From: Desulfobacula sp.
GTDB lineage: Bacteria; Desulfobacterota; Desulfobacteria; Desulfobacterales; Desulfobacteraceae
DNA length: 64,000 bases
Direction: 5' to 3'
NCBI GenBank assembly: GCA_023701135.1
Contig: JAMPXP010000022.1
Coordinates: 1-64,000, forward strand
In this document: piece by piece, positions 41,859 through 49,696 of the stretch
Position numbering within the stretch: the first letter of the stretch is position 1
Layout: the number at the start of each line of letters is the position of its first letter
Program-made: the position numbers and the translations under genes
Notes under the pieces: model-generated
Told to the model about the DNA's origin: nothing
The model's database searches: none
The model's input: the letters and a program-made list of their open reading frames with translations, nothing else

Positions 41859-43112
41859 TTATTCCAAGCAGATCTGAACCAGGTGGACCAGGGTTTCCAC
41901 GGATTTTTCCATAATATCCAGGGACACCCATTCGGTCTGGCCGTGGTAGTTATGGCCGCCGGTGAAAATATTGGGGCAGGGCAATCCCATGGCCGTGAGG
42001 CCCGACCCGTCGGTTCCGCCCCGGACCGCCACCCATTTGGGCACAAGCCCGGTTCTGCGGACGGCTTCTTCCAGGTAGGCCGACACATGGGGAACCTGTT
42101 GAAGGGCTCCATGCATATTCCGGTAGGTTTTCGAGATTTCAAGGTCGATCCTGGAGCCCGGATACCGGTCCTGAACCCGGAGGATGATGTCTTCCAGAAG
42201 GGCTTTCTGTTTTTCCAGGGTTTGGATATCAAAGGCCCGGAGCAGGAATTTCACCACGGCTGTTCCCACAGACCCTTCCATGAAATAAGGATGGATAAAG
42301 GGGGCTTTGTCCTTTGTGGTTTCCGGGGCCATGTCCCCGGGCAGGGCCGCAACGATGTCTGCGGCGATTTTCAGGGCATTGACCATGACGCCGTGGGCCT
42401 CTCCCGGATGGATATTTTTCCCCTGGATGGAAATCACGGCTGAATCGGCGCAGAAGGTCTCGTTGTTGATTTCTCCGGCCGGTCCCCCGTCCACGGTATA
42501 GGCAAAGTCGGCGTCAAAGCGTTCAAGATCGAAATGCAGGGCTCCTTTGCCGATTTCTTCATCCGGGGTAAAACCGACCCGGATATGGGGGCGGGGGATT
42601 TCGGGATGGGTTTGCAAATAGTGGAGGGCCGTCATGATGATGGCGATCCCGGCCTTGTCGTCGGCCCCCAGGAGGGTGGTGCCGTCGGTGGTGATGAGGG
42701 TGTGGCCCAGGGAGTCCTTCAGGTGCCGGTTTTCCTTTTCAAGAATGCTCACTGTCCCGTTGAGGCGGATGTCCCCGCCCGGATAATTCCGGATGATCTT
42801 CGGGTTCACATCCTTCCCGCTGGCTGAAGGGGAGGTGTCCAGATGGGCGATGAAGCCCAGTTTGGGGATCGGGCCGGGTCCGGAGGCTTTCCGAATCGCC
42901 TGATCTTTTTGTAAATTGGAATCCAGCCGGGCATAGACATAGCCGCGGCCGTCCAGTTCCACCGAATCCAGGCCCAGTTCTTCAAGCTCCGAGACCAGGA
43001 GCCGGGCCAGGTCAAACTGTTTGTCCGTGCTGGGATTGGTCCCGGAATTCTCGTCGGACTGGGTGTCGATTTTGACATACCTGAGGAACCGGTCCAGGAG
43101 CTGTTCTTTCAT
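41859..43112 (-). CDS. pepT: Tripeptide aminopeptidase (peptidase T, M20 family)
   Basis: This 417-residue zinc peptidase removes N-terminal residues from tripeptides. M20 metal motifs are visible in GFIAHLDTSPSASGKDVNP (His/Asp), LLGADDKAGIAIIMTAL (bridging Asp) and GFTPDEEIGKGALHF (Glu pair). YTVDGGPAGEINNETF and VAVRGGTDGSGLTAMGLPCPN are also standard PepT. From ATG 43112 it begins just after the stop of the hydrogenase protease gene and could be co-transcribed with it. A metabolic link with the hydrogenase is not obvious. Confidence 0.94.
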   Translation of the reverse strand: MKEQLLDRFLRYVKIDTQSDENSGTNPSTDKQFDLARLLVSELEELGLDSVELDGRGYVYARLDSNLQKDQAIRKASGPGPIPKLGFIAHLDTSPSASGKDVNPKIIRNYPGGDIRLNGTVSILEKENRHLKDSLGHTLITTDGTTLLGADDKAGIAIIMTALHYLQTHPEIPRPHIRVGFTPDEEIGKGALHFDLERFDADFAYTVDGGPAGEINNETFCADSAVISIQGKNIHPGEAHGVMVNALKIAADIVAALPGDMAPETTKDKAPFIHPYFMEGSVGTAVVKFLLRAFDIQTLEKQKALLEDIILRVQDRYPGSRIDLEISKTYRNMHGALQQVPHVSAYLEEAVRRTGLVPKWVAVRGGTDGSGLTAMGLPCPNIFTGGHNYHGQTEWVSLDIMEKSVETLVHLVQICLE

Positions 43113-43113
43113 T

Positions 43114-43587
43114 TTATGCCAGAAGGTCCTCAATATGTTTTTTGGCGGTTTTCACAAAGCCGGGAAAGGCCCTGGCCAGGGTGGGGGTCAGTTCCGTGCC
43201 CCAGTCTATTTTCTCAGGTTCGATGCCCACGACCTTGAGGGATGGGCGGTGGCCCCTCATTTCCGCCATGCCGAGGGAGTCCAGCAGGTCCACGTCGTGA
43301 AGGGAGAGGACCTGTTTTTTGTTCTGCACCAGGTCTGCTTCATCCAGGCTGTAGATGGTTCCGGCAGGATGTCCGGCCCGGACCACATCCAGAACCAGCA
43401 ATTTTTCATATTGTTCAAACAGGAAAAAAATATCCTGGGTAAAGGTGCCGCCGTCGATGAAATCCACCCGGCTTTCATCATAGGTGTCTTTTTCTTTTAA
43501 GAGCTCATAAATCGCATGAACCCCGATGCCTTCATCCATCATGAGGGTATTGCCCACCCCCAGAACCAGGAGTTTTTTCATTTCCAT
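43114..43587 (-). CDS. Hydrogenase maturation protease (HysD/HybD type)
   Basis: This 157-residue endopeptidase trims the C-terminus of the hydrogenase large subunit after the nickel site is filled. It begins KKLLVLGVGNTLMMDEGIGVHA, with the nickel-sensing acidic residue in MMDEGIG. LLVLDVVRAGHPAGTIY supplies the second Asp, and LHDVDLLDSLGMAEMRG the conserved His. It lies just beyond the hysA terminator. The likely target is HysA, where cleavage after His487 would release the last 16 residues. Confidence 0.93.
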   Translation of the reverse strand: MEMKKLLVLGVGNTLMMDEGIGVHAIYELLKEKDTYDESRVDFIDGGTFTQDIFFLFEQYEKLLVLDVVRAGHPAGTIYSLDEADLVQNKKQVLSLHDVDLLDSLGMAEMRGHRPSLKVVGIEPEKIDWGTELTPTLARAFPGFVKTAKKHIEDLLA

Positions 43588-43645
43588 AGGTGTCCTGTCT
43601 TGTTGAAATTGTCAATTCTGCTGATAGCAGAAAAGCAAGGCTGAA

Positions 43646-43680
43646 TCAAGAAAAAGAGGGGATGAATCTCATCCCCTCTT
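43646..43680 (-). terminator. Intrinsic terminator of the hysBA operon
   Basis: AAGAGGGGATGA (43654-43665) and TCATCCCCTCTT (43669-43680) form a perfect 12-base-pair stem with a three-base loop. On the leftward strand it is followed by TTTTTCTTG. It lies 25 bases beyond the true hysA stop at 43705-43707 and separates hysBA from the protease gene. Confidence 0.9.
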
Positions 43681-43704
43681 CGTCATACTCATATCCAGAT
43701 CAGA

Positions 43705-45216
43705 TTATAATGGAAGTTCCACTTTAATTTCTCTGTTGTTGTCTGCGTCCAGCACGTGGACGGCGCAACCCAGTCACGGGTCAAAGGAGCGGATGAGCCG
43801 CCCCACATTCACCGGGTTTGCCGCATCGGGAACCGGAACGCCGATGAGGGCTTTTTCCATGGGTCCCTTCTGGCCCATGTCGTCCATGGGGTTGGCATTC
43901 CAGATGGTGGCCGATGTGACCTGGTAGTTGGCGATTTTCTTGTCTTTGATGTTGACATAGTGAAGCAGGGCGCCGCGGGGGGCTTCGGTCAGGCCGAGAC
44001 CTTCGGCTGAATCCGGAACCGGAACCGGAACATAGGTGTCTTTGCCGGGCTTGACTTCCGAGAGCCACTGTTCAACGGCATTGGCCACCATGACGGTTTC
44101 TTCGGCCCTTGCCACATGTCTTCCCAGGATGGAGAAGGCGGCGTCGCCGATATCCCGCATCTTTTTAACACCCAGTTTTTCCTGGCCGATCTTGGACAGT
44201 TCAGGGTTGGTGACCCACATTCTGGCAAGCGGGCCTGCCTCATGGGGTTTGCCGTTATACCGGGGGGCCTTGATAAAACTGTAGGCCCCGGCTTTGTTCG
44301 GATTGGGAACGGTTTTGCCTTCCCTGGGGTTCAGGCCCGTGGTGGCATCATCAAAGAAAGAATATTTGACATATTCCTTGATCAGGGCCGGGTCAACGGG
44401 GTAGTCCTTGCCGTCGGTGAAAACGCCTCTTTTCAGGAGGGTATTGCCCTTGTCATCCATGGGGAAGACGCCCCAGGCCACGCAGTTTTTATAGCCCCCG
44501 CCGGTTTTGAGAAGGTCGCCGTAGGGACCGGCCAGGAGGTAAACCAGGGGAACATATTTTTCCATGACGAATTTTTTGACTTTTTTGAAACGCTCGGCAT
44601 AGGCAACGAGTTTTTCCTGGGTCGGGATTTCCGATGCGCCGCCAACGACAAGTCCCGGAACATGGGGCATTTTGCCGCCGAAAAGAGCCACCATTTCATG
44701 GCAGATCTTTCTCATTTCAAGGGCTTCCAGGTACTGGCCCACGGCCACGTCATTAATGTCCTTGGGAACGCGGACATCGTTTTTGGCATAGCGGGGGATA
44801 AAGGGGGCCGTGTCCGGACCGTTCACATAGTCCAGGGCCGCCAGGTGATAAAAATGAAGAATATGGGACTGGAGATAATTGGCCCCGAAGATCAGGTTCC
44901 GGGTGATTCTGCCGTTATCCGTCAGTTTGACCTTGAATGCATCATCCAGGGCCAGGACCGATGCCGTTGCATGGGCCGTGGGGCAAACACCGCAGATTCT
45001 CTGGGTAATCTGGGACGCATCCCTGGGGTCCCGGCCGATCAATATCTGCTCAAAACCGCGGTACATGCCGCCGAATACTCTGGCATCGGAGACAACGCCG
45101 TCCTTGACCTCTACTTCTACTTTGAGGTGCCCCTCAATCCTGGTGACAGGATCAATGGCAACCTTGATTTTTGTTCCGGCTCCAACCGGAGCTGCTTGTG
45201 GGGTACAGCCTGCCAT
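43705..45216 (-). CDS. hysA: [NiFeSe] hydrogenase large subunit with UGA-encoded selenocysteine
   Basis: The reading frame has an internal TGA at 43774-43776 that should be read as selenocysteine, giving 503 residues. The N-terminal nickel motif is RICGVCPTAHA (C75, C78). The C-terminal nickel motif reads FDP-Sec-LGCAVHV, with U481 and C484, exactly the DPUxxCxxH form of [NiFeSe] enzymes and closely similar to the Desulfovibrio HysA end. Sixteen residues after His487 form the removable tail. The start MAGCTPQAAP also matches HysA, where the cysteine is a lipid-attachment candidate. An AAGGAGG site precedes the ATG. The enzyme oxidises or evolves H2 in the periplasm with HysB. Standard gene calling would stop 23 codons early. 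Confidence 0.97.
43746..43776 (-). promoter_or_regulatory. Selenocysteine codon and bacterial SECIS hairpin
   Basis: The UGA (43774-43776) is followed after 11 bases by a 17-base hairpin, CGUCCA-CGUGC-UGGACG (43762 down to 43746), with a six-base-pair stem and a five-base loop that contains GU. Both the 11-base spacing and 17-base size equal those of the minimal E. coli fdhF element bound by SelB. A SelB-type factor must be encoded elsewhere in the genome. Confidence 0.9.
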
Positions 45217-45258
45217 AATAAAACCTCCTTAAGGTTACAAAGTTTCAGATATCTCTGG

Positions 45259-46215
45259 TTATGCCGGTTCATAGAAGGGTGAAGATGCATCCGGGAAACC
45301 GGGCTCAACACAACCAATGCAGACTGCGTTGTCCACACACCAGTTCAGACCGCTGTTCCATTTGCGGGTATAACAGTCGGCAAAGGTGCTGGGGCCTTTA
45401 CAACCCAATTCAATACGGCAGCCTTTGGGGTCTGAAAGCTTATCCGCCAGGGTGCCGGCGTCGTATTCTTTCAGATGGGGGCAGTTGTCATGGATATTCT
45501 CGCCAAAGAAGAGTTTGGGGCGGCCGTTGTCATCCAGTTCGGGAAGGCCTTTGGTCAAGAGATGAACAATGGAGCCGACGATCCAGTCCGGATGCGACGG
45601 GCAACCGGGGATATTGACCACCGGGGTCTTGATGCCGTATTTCTTGAAGACATCCATGACGCCGGTGGCGCCGGTGACATTTCCCTTGGCGGCGGGGATT
45701 CCGCCGTAGGTGGCGCAGGTTCCGACGGCAATCACGCTGCCGGCCTTTGCCCCTATTTCTTTGGTCAGATCCAGCATGGTGATTTCCTTGTGGTTCATTT
45801 CACCCACGATGCAGTATTTTCCATCTGCAGCCAGGGGAATGGCGCCTTCAACCACCAGGGAGAATTTTCCCTTGTATTCTTCGGCGACGGCGTAAAGGTT
45901 TTCCATGGCGGTCTGGCCTTCGGAGGCCATGACCGTGGGGTGGAACTGAAGGCTGATCACCTTGAGCAGGATGTCGGCAATGGACGGGTCAACGCTGTTC
46001 AGAAGAGAAACCGAACAGCCTGTGCAGCCCTGTCCCTGGATCCAGATAACCGGATGGGTTTTCAAGGCTTTTTCAAGGGCTGAAACAAGGGCGGGATTGA
46101 ACATCTGGGAAATACCGATCCCGGCTGCTGTCCCTGTAGCGGCTTTCAGAAAGGTTCTTCTGGAAACCCCTGTTTTCTTTTGTTGCACATCGGGCAACGT
46201 TTGTTCATCTTTCAC
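45259..46215 (-). CDS. hysB: [NiFeSe] hydrogenase small subunit
   Basis: This protein of about 318 residues has a twin-arginine signal (SRRTFLKAATGTAAG) that exports the folded heterodimer. Proximal-cluster cysteines are in WIQGQGCTGCSVSLLN, and further cluster ligands in AVGTCATYGGIPAA, NIPGCPSHPDW and the C-terminal NAVCIGCVEPGFPD. GTG 46215 is preferred over GTG 46221 because AAGGAGG lies five bases before it. The gene is followed by hysA after 42 bases. With a close resemblance to Desulfovibrio HysB, it transfers electrons from the nickel site to periplasmic cytochrome c3. Confidence 0.95.
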   Translation of the reverse strand: MKDEQTLPDVQQKKTGVSRRTFLKAATGTAAGIGISQMFNPALVSALEKALKTHPVIWIQGQGCTGCSVSLLNSVDPSIADILLKVISLQFHPTVMASEGQTAMENLYAVAEEYKGKFSLVVEGAIPLAADGKYCIVGEMNHKEITMLDLTKEIGAKAGSVIAVGTCATYGGIPAAKGNVTGATGVMDVFKKYGIKTPVVNIPGCPSHPDWIVGSIVHLLTKGLPELDDNGRPKLFFGENIHDNCPHLKEYDAGTLADKLSDPKGCRIELGCKGPSTFADCYTRKWNSGLNWCVDNAVCIGCVEPGFPDASSPFYEPA

Positions 46216-46308
46216 GGGCACCTCCTTGATGCTGTTAAAGGTCTAACACACTTATGGCTGATTGCAGAAGGCAACGCCTCTTGCCTCCTGCGAAAAAATG
46301 ATTGGGCA

Positions 46309-46337
46309 AGTATATAAAGGGAAATAAGGGCTGTCAA
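46309..46337 (-). promoter_or_regulatory. Sigma-70 promoter for hysBA
   Basis: On the leftward strand a perfect TTGACA (46337 down to 46332), a 17-base spacer and TATACT (46314 down to 46309) precede hysB by 93 bases. The leader contains AGGCAA-CGCCTC-TTGCCT (46269-46286), a six-base-pair hairpin that may affect translation or stability. No strong sigma-54 (GG-N10-GC) site was recognised. Confidence 0.75.
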
Positions 46338-46420
46338 CATGAAGTATAGAAAAATTAAATTATTTCTAGTTTTTGAATCGGAATCACCAATACCGACCCA
46401 AAAGAGTCAGGGAAAAAGGA

Positions 46421-46831
46421 TTATCCGGTGGACACGGCGCTTAAAAAATCAAGATCCGGAATGGGCATGAGTTTTTTACCGGGTCCCAGGCAGACCAGCT
46501 CCAACGTACAGGTGACGGCCGGTTTTGCGCCCTCCGGCCGCCAGGCTTCATGGGAGAAAACAACCCGGTAGGCCCCGTCCCTTTTCCAGGTGGTGTGAAT
46601 GGTGAGAAGATCGCCAAAGACGGCCCCGTCATGGAAGCCCATGGCGATTTTATAAACAGCAAACCCGATCCCGTGCTCATGCCACATCCGGGAGAGGATA
46701 TCAATGCCGATGATGTCCTCCCTGGCCCGTTCAAAGAATTTCAGATAATTGGCATGGTAGACAACACCGGAATGGTCCGTATCCTCGTAATAGACCTGGG
46801 CCTTAAATACATGGGGGGTTGATTCCGTCAT
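46421..46831 (-). CDS. Acyl-CoA thioesterase, YbgC/4-HBT family
   Basis: This 136-residue hotdog-fold thioesterase has the YbgC active-site region VYYEDTDHSGVVYHANYLKF, where the Asp (DHSG) is catalytic, followed by FFERAREDIIGID. It would hydrolyse short or 4-hydroxybenzoyl-type acyl-CoA. YbgC proteins often accompany Tol-Pal genes, but none are present here. It is the last of a leftward group after crcB. Confidence 0.93.
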   Translation of the reverse strand: MTESTPHVFKAQVYYEDTDHSGVVYHANYLKFFERAREDIIGIDILSRMWHEHGIGFAVYKIAMGFHDGAVFGDLLTIHTTWKRDGAYRVVFSHEAWRPEGAKPAVTCTLELVCLGPGKKLMPIPDLDFLSAVSTG

Positions 46832-46846
46832 AGAAGTATCCTGTTA

Positions 46847-47224
46847 TTAATACCATTTTGCCAGGGAAAATCCGAGCCAGACAGACCCGAAGCCCAGGAC
46901 CAGGTGAACCAGAAGATTGACCAGGGCTGAAAAGAACTGGCCGTCCCTGGCAGCGGTAAATATCTCATAGCCAAAGGTTGAAAAGGTCGTAAATCCGCCC
47001 AGGAATCCCACCAGGATCAATACCCGGACCTCGGGGCTGAACATCTGCCTTGCCTCGACCAATCCGCTGAGAAACCCGATAAGAAGACAGCCGATGACAT
47101 TGACCGTCAAGGTTCCGTAGGGGAAAAACGGGTCATTGAACAGCCTCTGGGACAGGGTGCTGACCCCATACCGGCATATGGATCCGGCAAAGCCGCCCAG
47201 GCCCGCCATTAAGATTTTGATCAT
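46847..47224 (-). CDS. crcB: Fluoride channel CrcB/Fluc
   Basis: This 125-residue, four-helix membrane protein has the CrcB stretches GGFAGSICRYGVSTL, PYGTLTVNVIGCLLIGFL (Asn on the fluoride path) and GFLGGFTTFSTFGYE with the phenylalanine/threonine motif of the pore. Such proteins export fluoride as dual-topology dimers. No fluoride riboswitch was recognised upstream. Confidence 0.95.
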   Translation of the reverse strand: MIKILMAGLGGFAGSICRYGVSTLSQRLFNDPFFPYGTLTVNVIGCLLIGFLSGLVEARQMFSPEVRVLILVGFLGGFTTFSTFGYEIFTAARDGQFFSALVNLLVHLVLGFGSVWLGFSLAKWY

Positions 47225-47303
47225 GGTATCCGCCTCCCCTGCACTGAACCCGAGGGTTTATTTTCACGACTGTAATCAGGAATTGAAATAAAAGCCATGT
47301 TTT

Positions 47304-47843
47304 TTATACCGGGACAGAAAATTTTGGCGGAAGGGGGTCGGGGTCGGATATCGTTTGGATCAGAAGGTCTGCATCAAATCCCTTCGGAAGGGCGTCTCTG
47401 TATTCGTTTAACAGCACCAGGGCTTTGGCCGCGGCTTTTTGGGCCGGGATCTTCCGCCCATATAAAAAATGCTCATGGGTAACGGCGCAGAGAATCAGGG
47501 CCTGGAAGGCTTTTTTGTTCAGGCCCGAGGCGGATTGCCATTGTATTTCCATCCATTCGTGGAATTCATAGAACAATTCAAGATTCCACAGAAGCAGGGA
47601 AATTACCCCCTCATGTTCCGGCTTGAGCTGCCGGGCATGGAAATTTTCAATCAGGCCGGTGAGGCAGGTTTGTCTGTGGCGGATATAGTCCCGGATCGGC
47701 CAAGGCGTGGTATCGGCCGGATATGGGTCCGCCGCTTCGGTGAAGGGCCGGATATCCTTTGCCTGTAAGGCCAGGACAAAGGCATGGCCCAGGCGGTTGC
47801 GGATATCCCGGCACAGCCTGCTTTCAAAGGGGTCGAACCTCAT
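47304..47843 (-). CDS. DUF309-family protein
   Basis: Starting at ATG 47843, which overlaps the stop of the upstream methyltransferase gene (ATGA), this 179-residue protein has the DUF309 motif ELFYEFHEWMEIQWQ and a later AVTHEHFLYGR. These match the helical hairpin with conserved His and Glu of the family. DUF309 proteins have no agreed function. The tight overlap with an rRNA methyltransferase gene suggests coupled expression. Confidence 0.8.
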   Translation of the reverse strand: MRFDPFESRLCRDIRNRLGHAFVLALQAKDIRPFTEAADPYPADTTPWPIRDYIRHRQTCLTGLIENFHARQLKPEHEGVISLLLWNLELFYEFHEWMEIQWQSASGLNKKAFQALILCAVTHEHFLYGRKIPAQKAAAKALVLLNEYRDALPKGFDADLLIQTISDPDPLPPKFSVPV

Positions 47844-48826
47844 ACCGTGATTTCCCAGCATTGGTGGATCCGTTTGCCTTTGTTCCGGTAGTCCTCGGGA
47901 ATGGTCAGGCCGGTGATGTCTTTAATATCCGTGACGCTCAGGTCCCGGGTTTTTAACTCAAAATTCTGGTGATTGGTGGAAAAGAAAACCGTACCTCCTT
48001 TTTTCATGAGCCCGAAGACCCTGTTGAGCATTTTCGGGTGATCCGCTGCAACGTCAAAATGGACGTCTTTTGTTTTTGTGGTGGAATAGGAGGGTGGATC
48101 CACCACGGCCAGGTCAAAATTCCGGCAGTCGGGCCCGGGGGCCGCCAGAAAATCCAGGGTGTCTTTTTGGATCAGGATATGTTTTGGCTGAATCAGGACA
48201 TGTTCCGGGTCTGATAACCCGTTCAGCTCAAGATTGTCTTTTGTCCACTGGATGGCGGTTTCCGACCGGTCCACGGAAACGGTCAGGCTTGCCCCGCCCT
48301 TGGCCGCATAACAGGTAAAAGAGCCGGTATAGCAGTAAAGGTTGAGAAACCGTCTCCCTGCAGCCCGCTCCCTCACCCTCATCCGGGTGTCCCTGTGGTC
48401 TGAAAAAAGCCCGGTATCCACATAATCATTCAGGTTGATATAGAATTGAAGGTCCCTTTCCGCCATGGCAATCTTCTGATTGGTATGGTTGATGCGCTCG
48501 TAGCGGCGTCCTTCCTGGATACCGGCTTTTCTGATTTTCAGGTGGAGGTTTTCCATGGGTACCTCCAAGGCTTCTGCAACGGCCTGTCCCATGAGGGGGA
48601 GCCATTCCGGGGTGGATTGCAGCCGCAGGTATTCACCCACAACCAGGTGGCCTCCATACCAGTCCACCACGGCCCGGATCTCCGGGATATCCCAGTCATA
48701 GAGCCGGAAGACATCCAGGTTGAGTTTTTGATACCGCTTTTTAAAATACCGGTATCGCTTTTTGATCCGGTTGGCCAGCATGTCGGCCTGGACCCGGTGT
48801 TTTTCCGCTTGATCCATAAGACTCAT
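47840..48826 (-). CDS. RlmK-like 23S rRNA methyltransferase
   Basis: This 328-residue class I SAM methyltransferase matches the C-terminal (RlmK, m7G2069) half of the fused RlmKL of gammaproteobacteria. It has RYRYFKKRYQKLNLDVFRLYD, ERINHTNQKIAMAERDLQFY, the SAM-binding LNLYCYTGSFTCYAAKGGA, the catalytic-type VVDPPSYSTTK, and FSTNHQNFEL near the end. An RlmL-like protein is encoded separately at 62815-63984, so the two activities are split in this genome. Confidence 0.88.
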   Translation of the reverse strand: MSLMDQAEKHRVQADMLANRIKKRYRYFKKRYQKLNLDVFRLYDWDIPEIRAVVDWYGGHLVVGEYLRLQSTPEWLPLMGQAVAEALEVPMENLHLKIRKAGIQEGRRYERINHTNQKIAMAERDLQFYINLNDYVDTGLFSDHRDTRMRVRERAAGRRFLNLYCYTGSFTCYAAKGGASLTVSVDRSETAIQWTKDNLELNGLSDPEHVLIQPKHILIQKDTLDFLAAPGPDCRNFDLAVVDPPSYSTTKTKDVHFDVAADHPKMLNRVFGLMKKGGTVFFSTNHQNFELKTRDLSVTDIKDITGLTIPEDYRNKGKRIHQCWEITV

Positions 48827-48898
48827 TTTTGTTTCCTTTCCCGTTCATGGCCTATAAATACTATACATTGCCACCGGTTTGCAAATGAGTTTCCGGTC

Positions 48899-48927
48899 TT
48901 GACATAACCGGGCGCGGATAATAATAC
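48899..48927 (+). promoter_or_regulatory. Putative promoter of the sulfite reductase gene
   Basis: TTGACA (48899-48904) and, after 17 bases, TAATAC (48922-48927) lie 54 bases before the ATG at 48982. The -35 is perfect and the -10 is weak. This is a consensus match only. Confidence 0.5.
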
Positions 48928-48981
48928 AACAGTCTAAGGTCTGAAATAATAAAAATCGATTCAAAAGAGACAGGAGTGTTT

Positions 48982-49647
48982 ATGTTGAAAGATGGTGAAA
49001 AAGGCGTCATTCGCCAAAAAGGCAAGGATATCGAAACCTATGCCGTTGCCCCCCATATCCCCTGCGGCCTTGTCACCCCGGATCAACTCCGGAAACTGGC
49101 GGATACGGCTGAAAAATACGGGGTTTCGGCCATGAAAATCACCAGCGCGGCGCGAATCGCCCTCATCGGTATCAGGGAGGATCAGGTGGACGATATCTGG
49201 AAGGATCTGGGAATGAACACGGGCCATGCCGTTGGGCTCTGCGTCCGGAGCATCAAGGTCTGTCCGGGAACGAGCTTTTGCCGCCTGGGCCAGCAGGACA
49301 GCCTGAAAATGGGGATGAAACTGGATGAGATCTATCACGGCATGGTTCTTCCGAGCAAAATGAAGATGGGGGTGAGCGGCTGCAAGGTGCAATGTGCGGA
49401 AAACTGCATCAAGGATATCTCCCTTTACGGGACCGAGGAAGGATGGACCCTCCAGGTCGGGGGCAATGGCTCTGCCAAACCCAGACTTGCGGATACGCTC
49501 ATGGAAGGGCTCTCCTTTGACGGCGCATTAAAAATGATTGAAACCGTGGTGGCCTATTACAAGGCCAATTCCAAACGGGAGCGCATGGGGCGGATGATTG
49601 AAAGAATAGGACTGGATACCCTCCGGGCGGATTTAAAAATCAATTGA
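48982..49647 (+). CDS. Low-molecular-weight siroheme sulfite reductase
   Basis: From ATG 48982, five bases after AGGAG (a GTG at 48976 is the alternative), this 221-residue protein matches the small assimilatory-type sulfite reductase of sulfate reducers. Cysteines C94 and C100 (CPGTSFC), then C134 and C138 (GCKVQC), are the siroheme-[4Fe-4S] ligands. The N-terminal half has APHIPCGLVTPDQLRKLADTA and MKITSAARIALIG. It reduces sulfite to sulfide as a single subunit in Desulfovibrio; the physiological role is debated. The nearby CbiX-like chelatase might serve siroheme synthesis. Confidence 0.93.
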   Translation: MLKDGEKGVIRQKGKDIETYAVAPHIPCGLVTPDQLRKLADTAEKYGVSAMKITSAARIALIGIREDQVDDIWKDLGMNTGHAVGLCVRSIKVCPGTSFCRLGQQDSLKMGMKLDEIYHGMVLPSKMKMGVSGCKVQCAENCIKDISLYGTEEGWTLQVGGNGSAKPRLADTLMEGLSFDGALKMIETVVAYYKANSKRERMGRMIERIGLDTLRADLKIN

Positions 49648-49696
49648 CATTCGTCCGGCTTCCTTGTTTATATGAAAAGAAAAAAAGGAGACCCTT

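Noticed and set aside
43774-45216. hysA as a complete 480-residue gene ending at TGA 43774
   Set aside because: This would lack the essential C-terminal nickel cysteine pair. The SECIS hairpin and DPUxxCxxH context show that the TGA is selenocysteine.
44116-45282. Rightward open frame of 388 codons opposite hysA
   Set aside because: It is a shadow of hysA codon bias with no ribosome site and no recognisable motif.
46222-46420. Sigma-54 promoter for hysBA
   Set aside because: No GG-N10-GC site with proper context was found, whereas a near-perfect sigma-70 promoter is present at 46309-46337.
47225-47300. Fluoride riboswitch upstream of crcB
   Set aside because: The leader is too short and lacks the conserved GGxGAUGG and later pairing pieces of the crcB motif.
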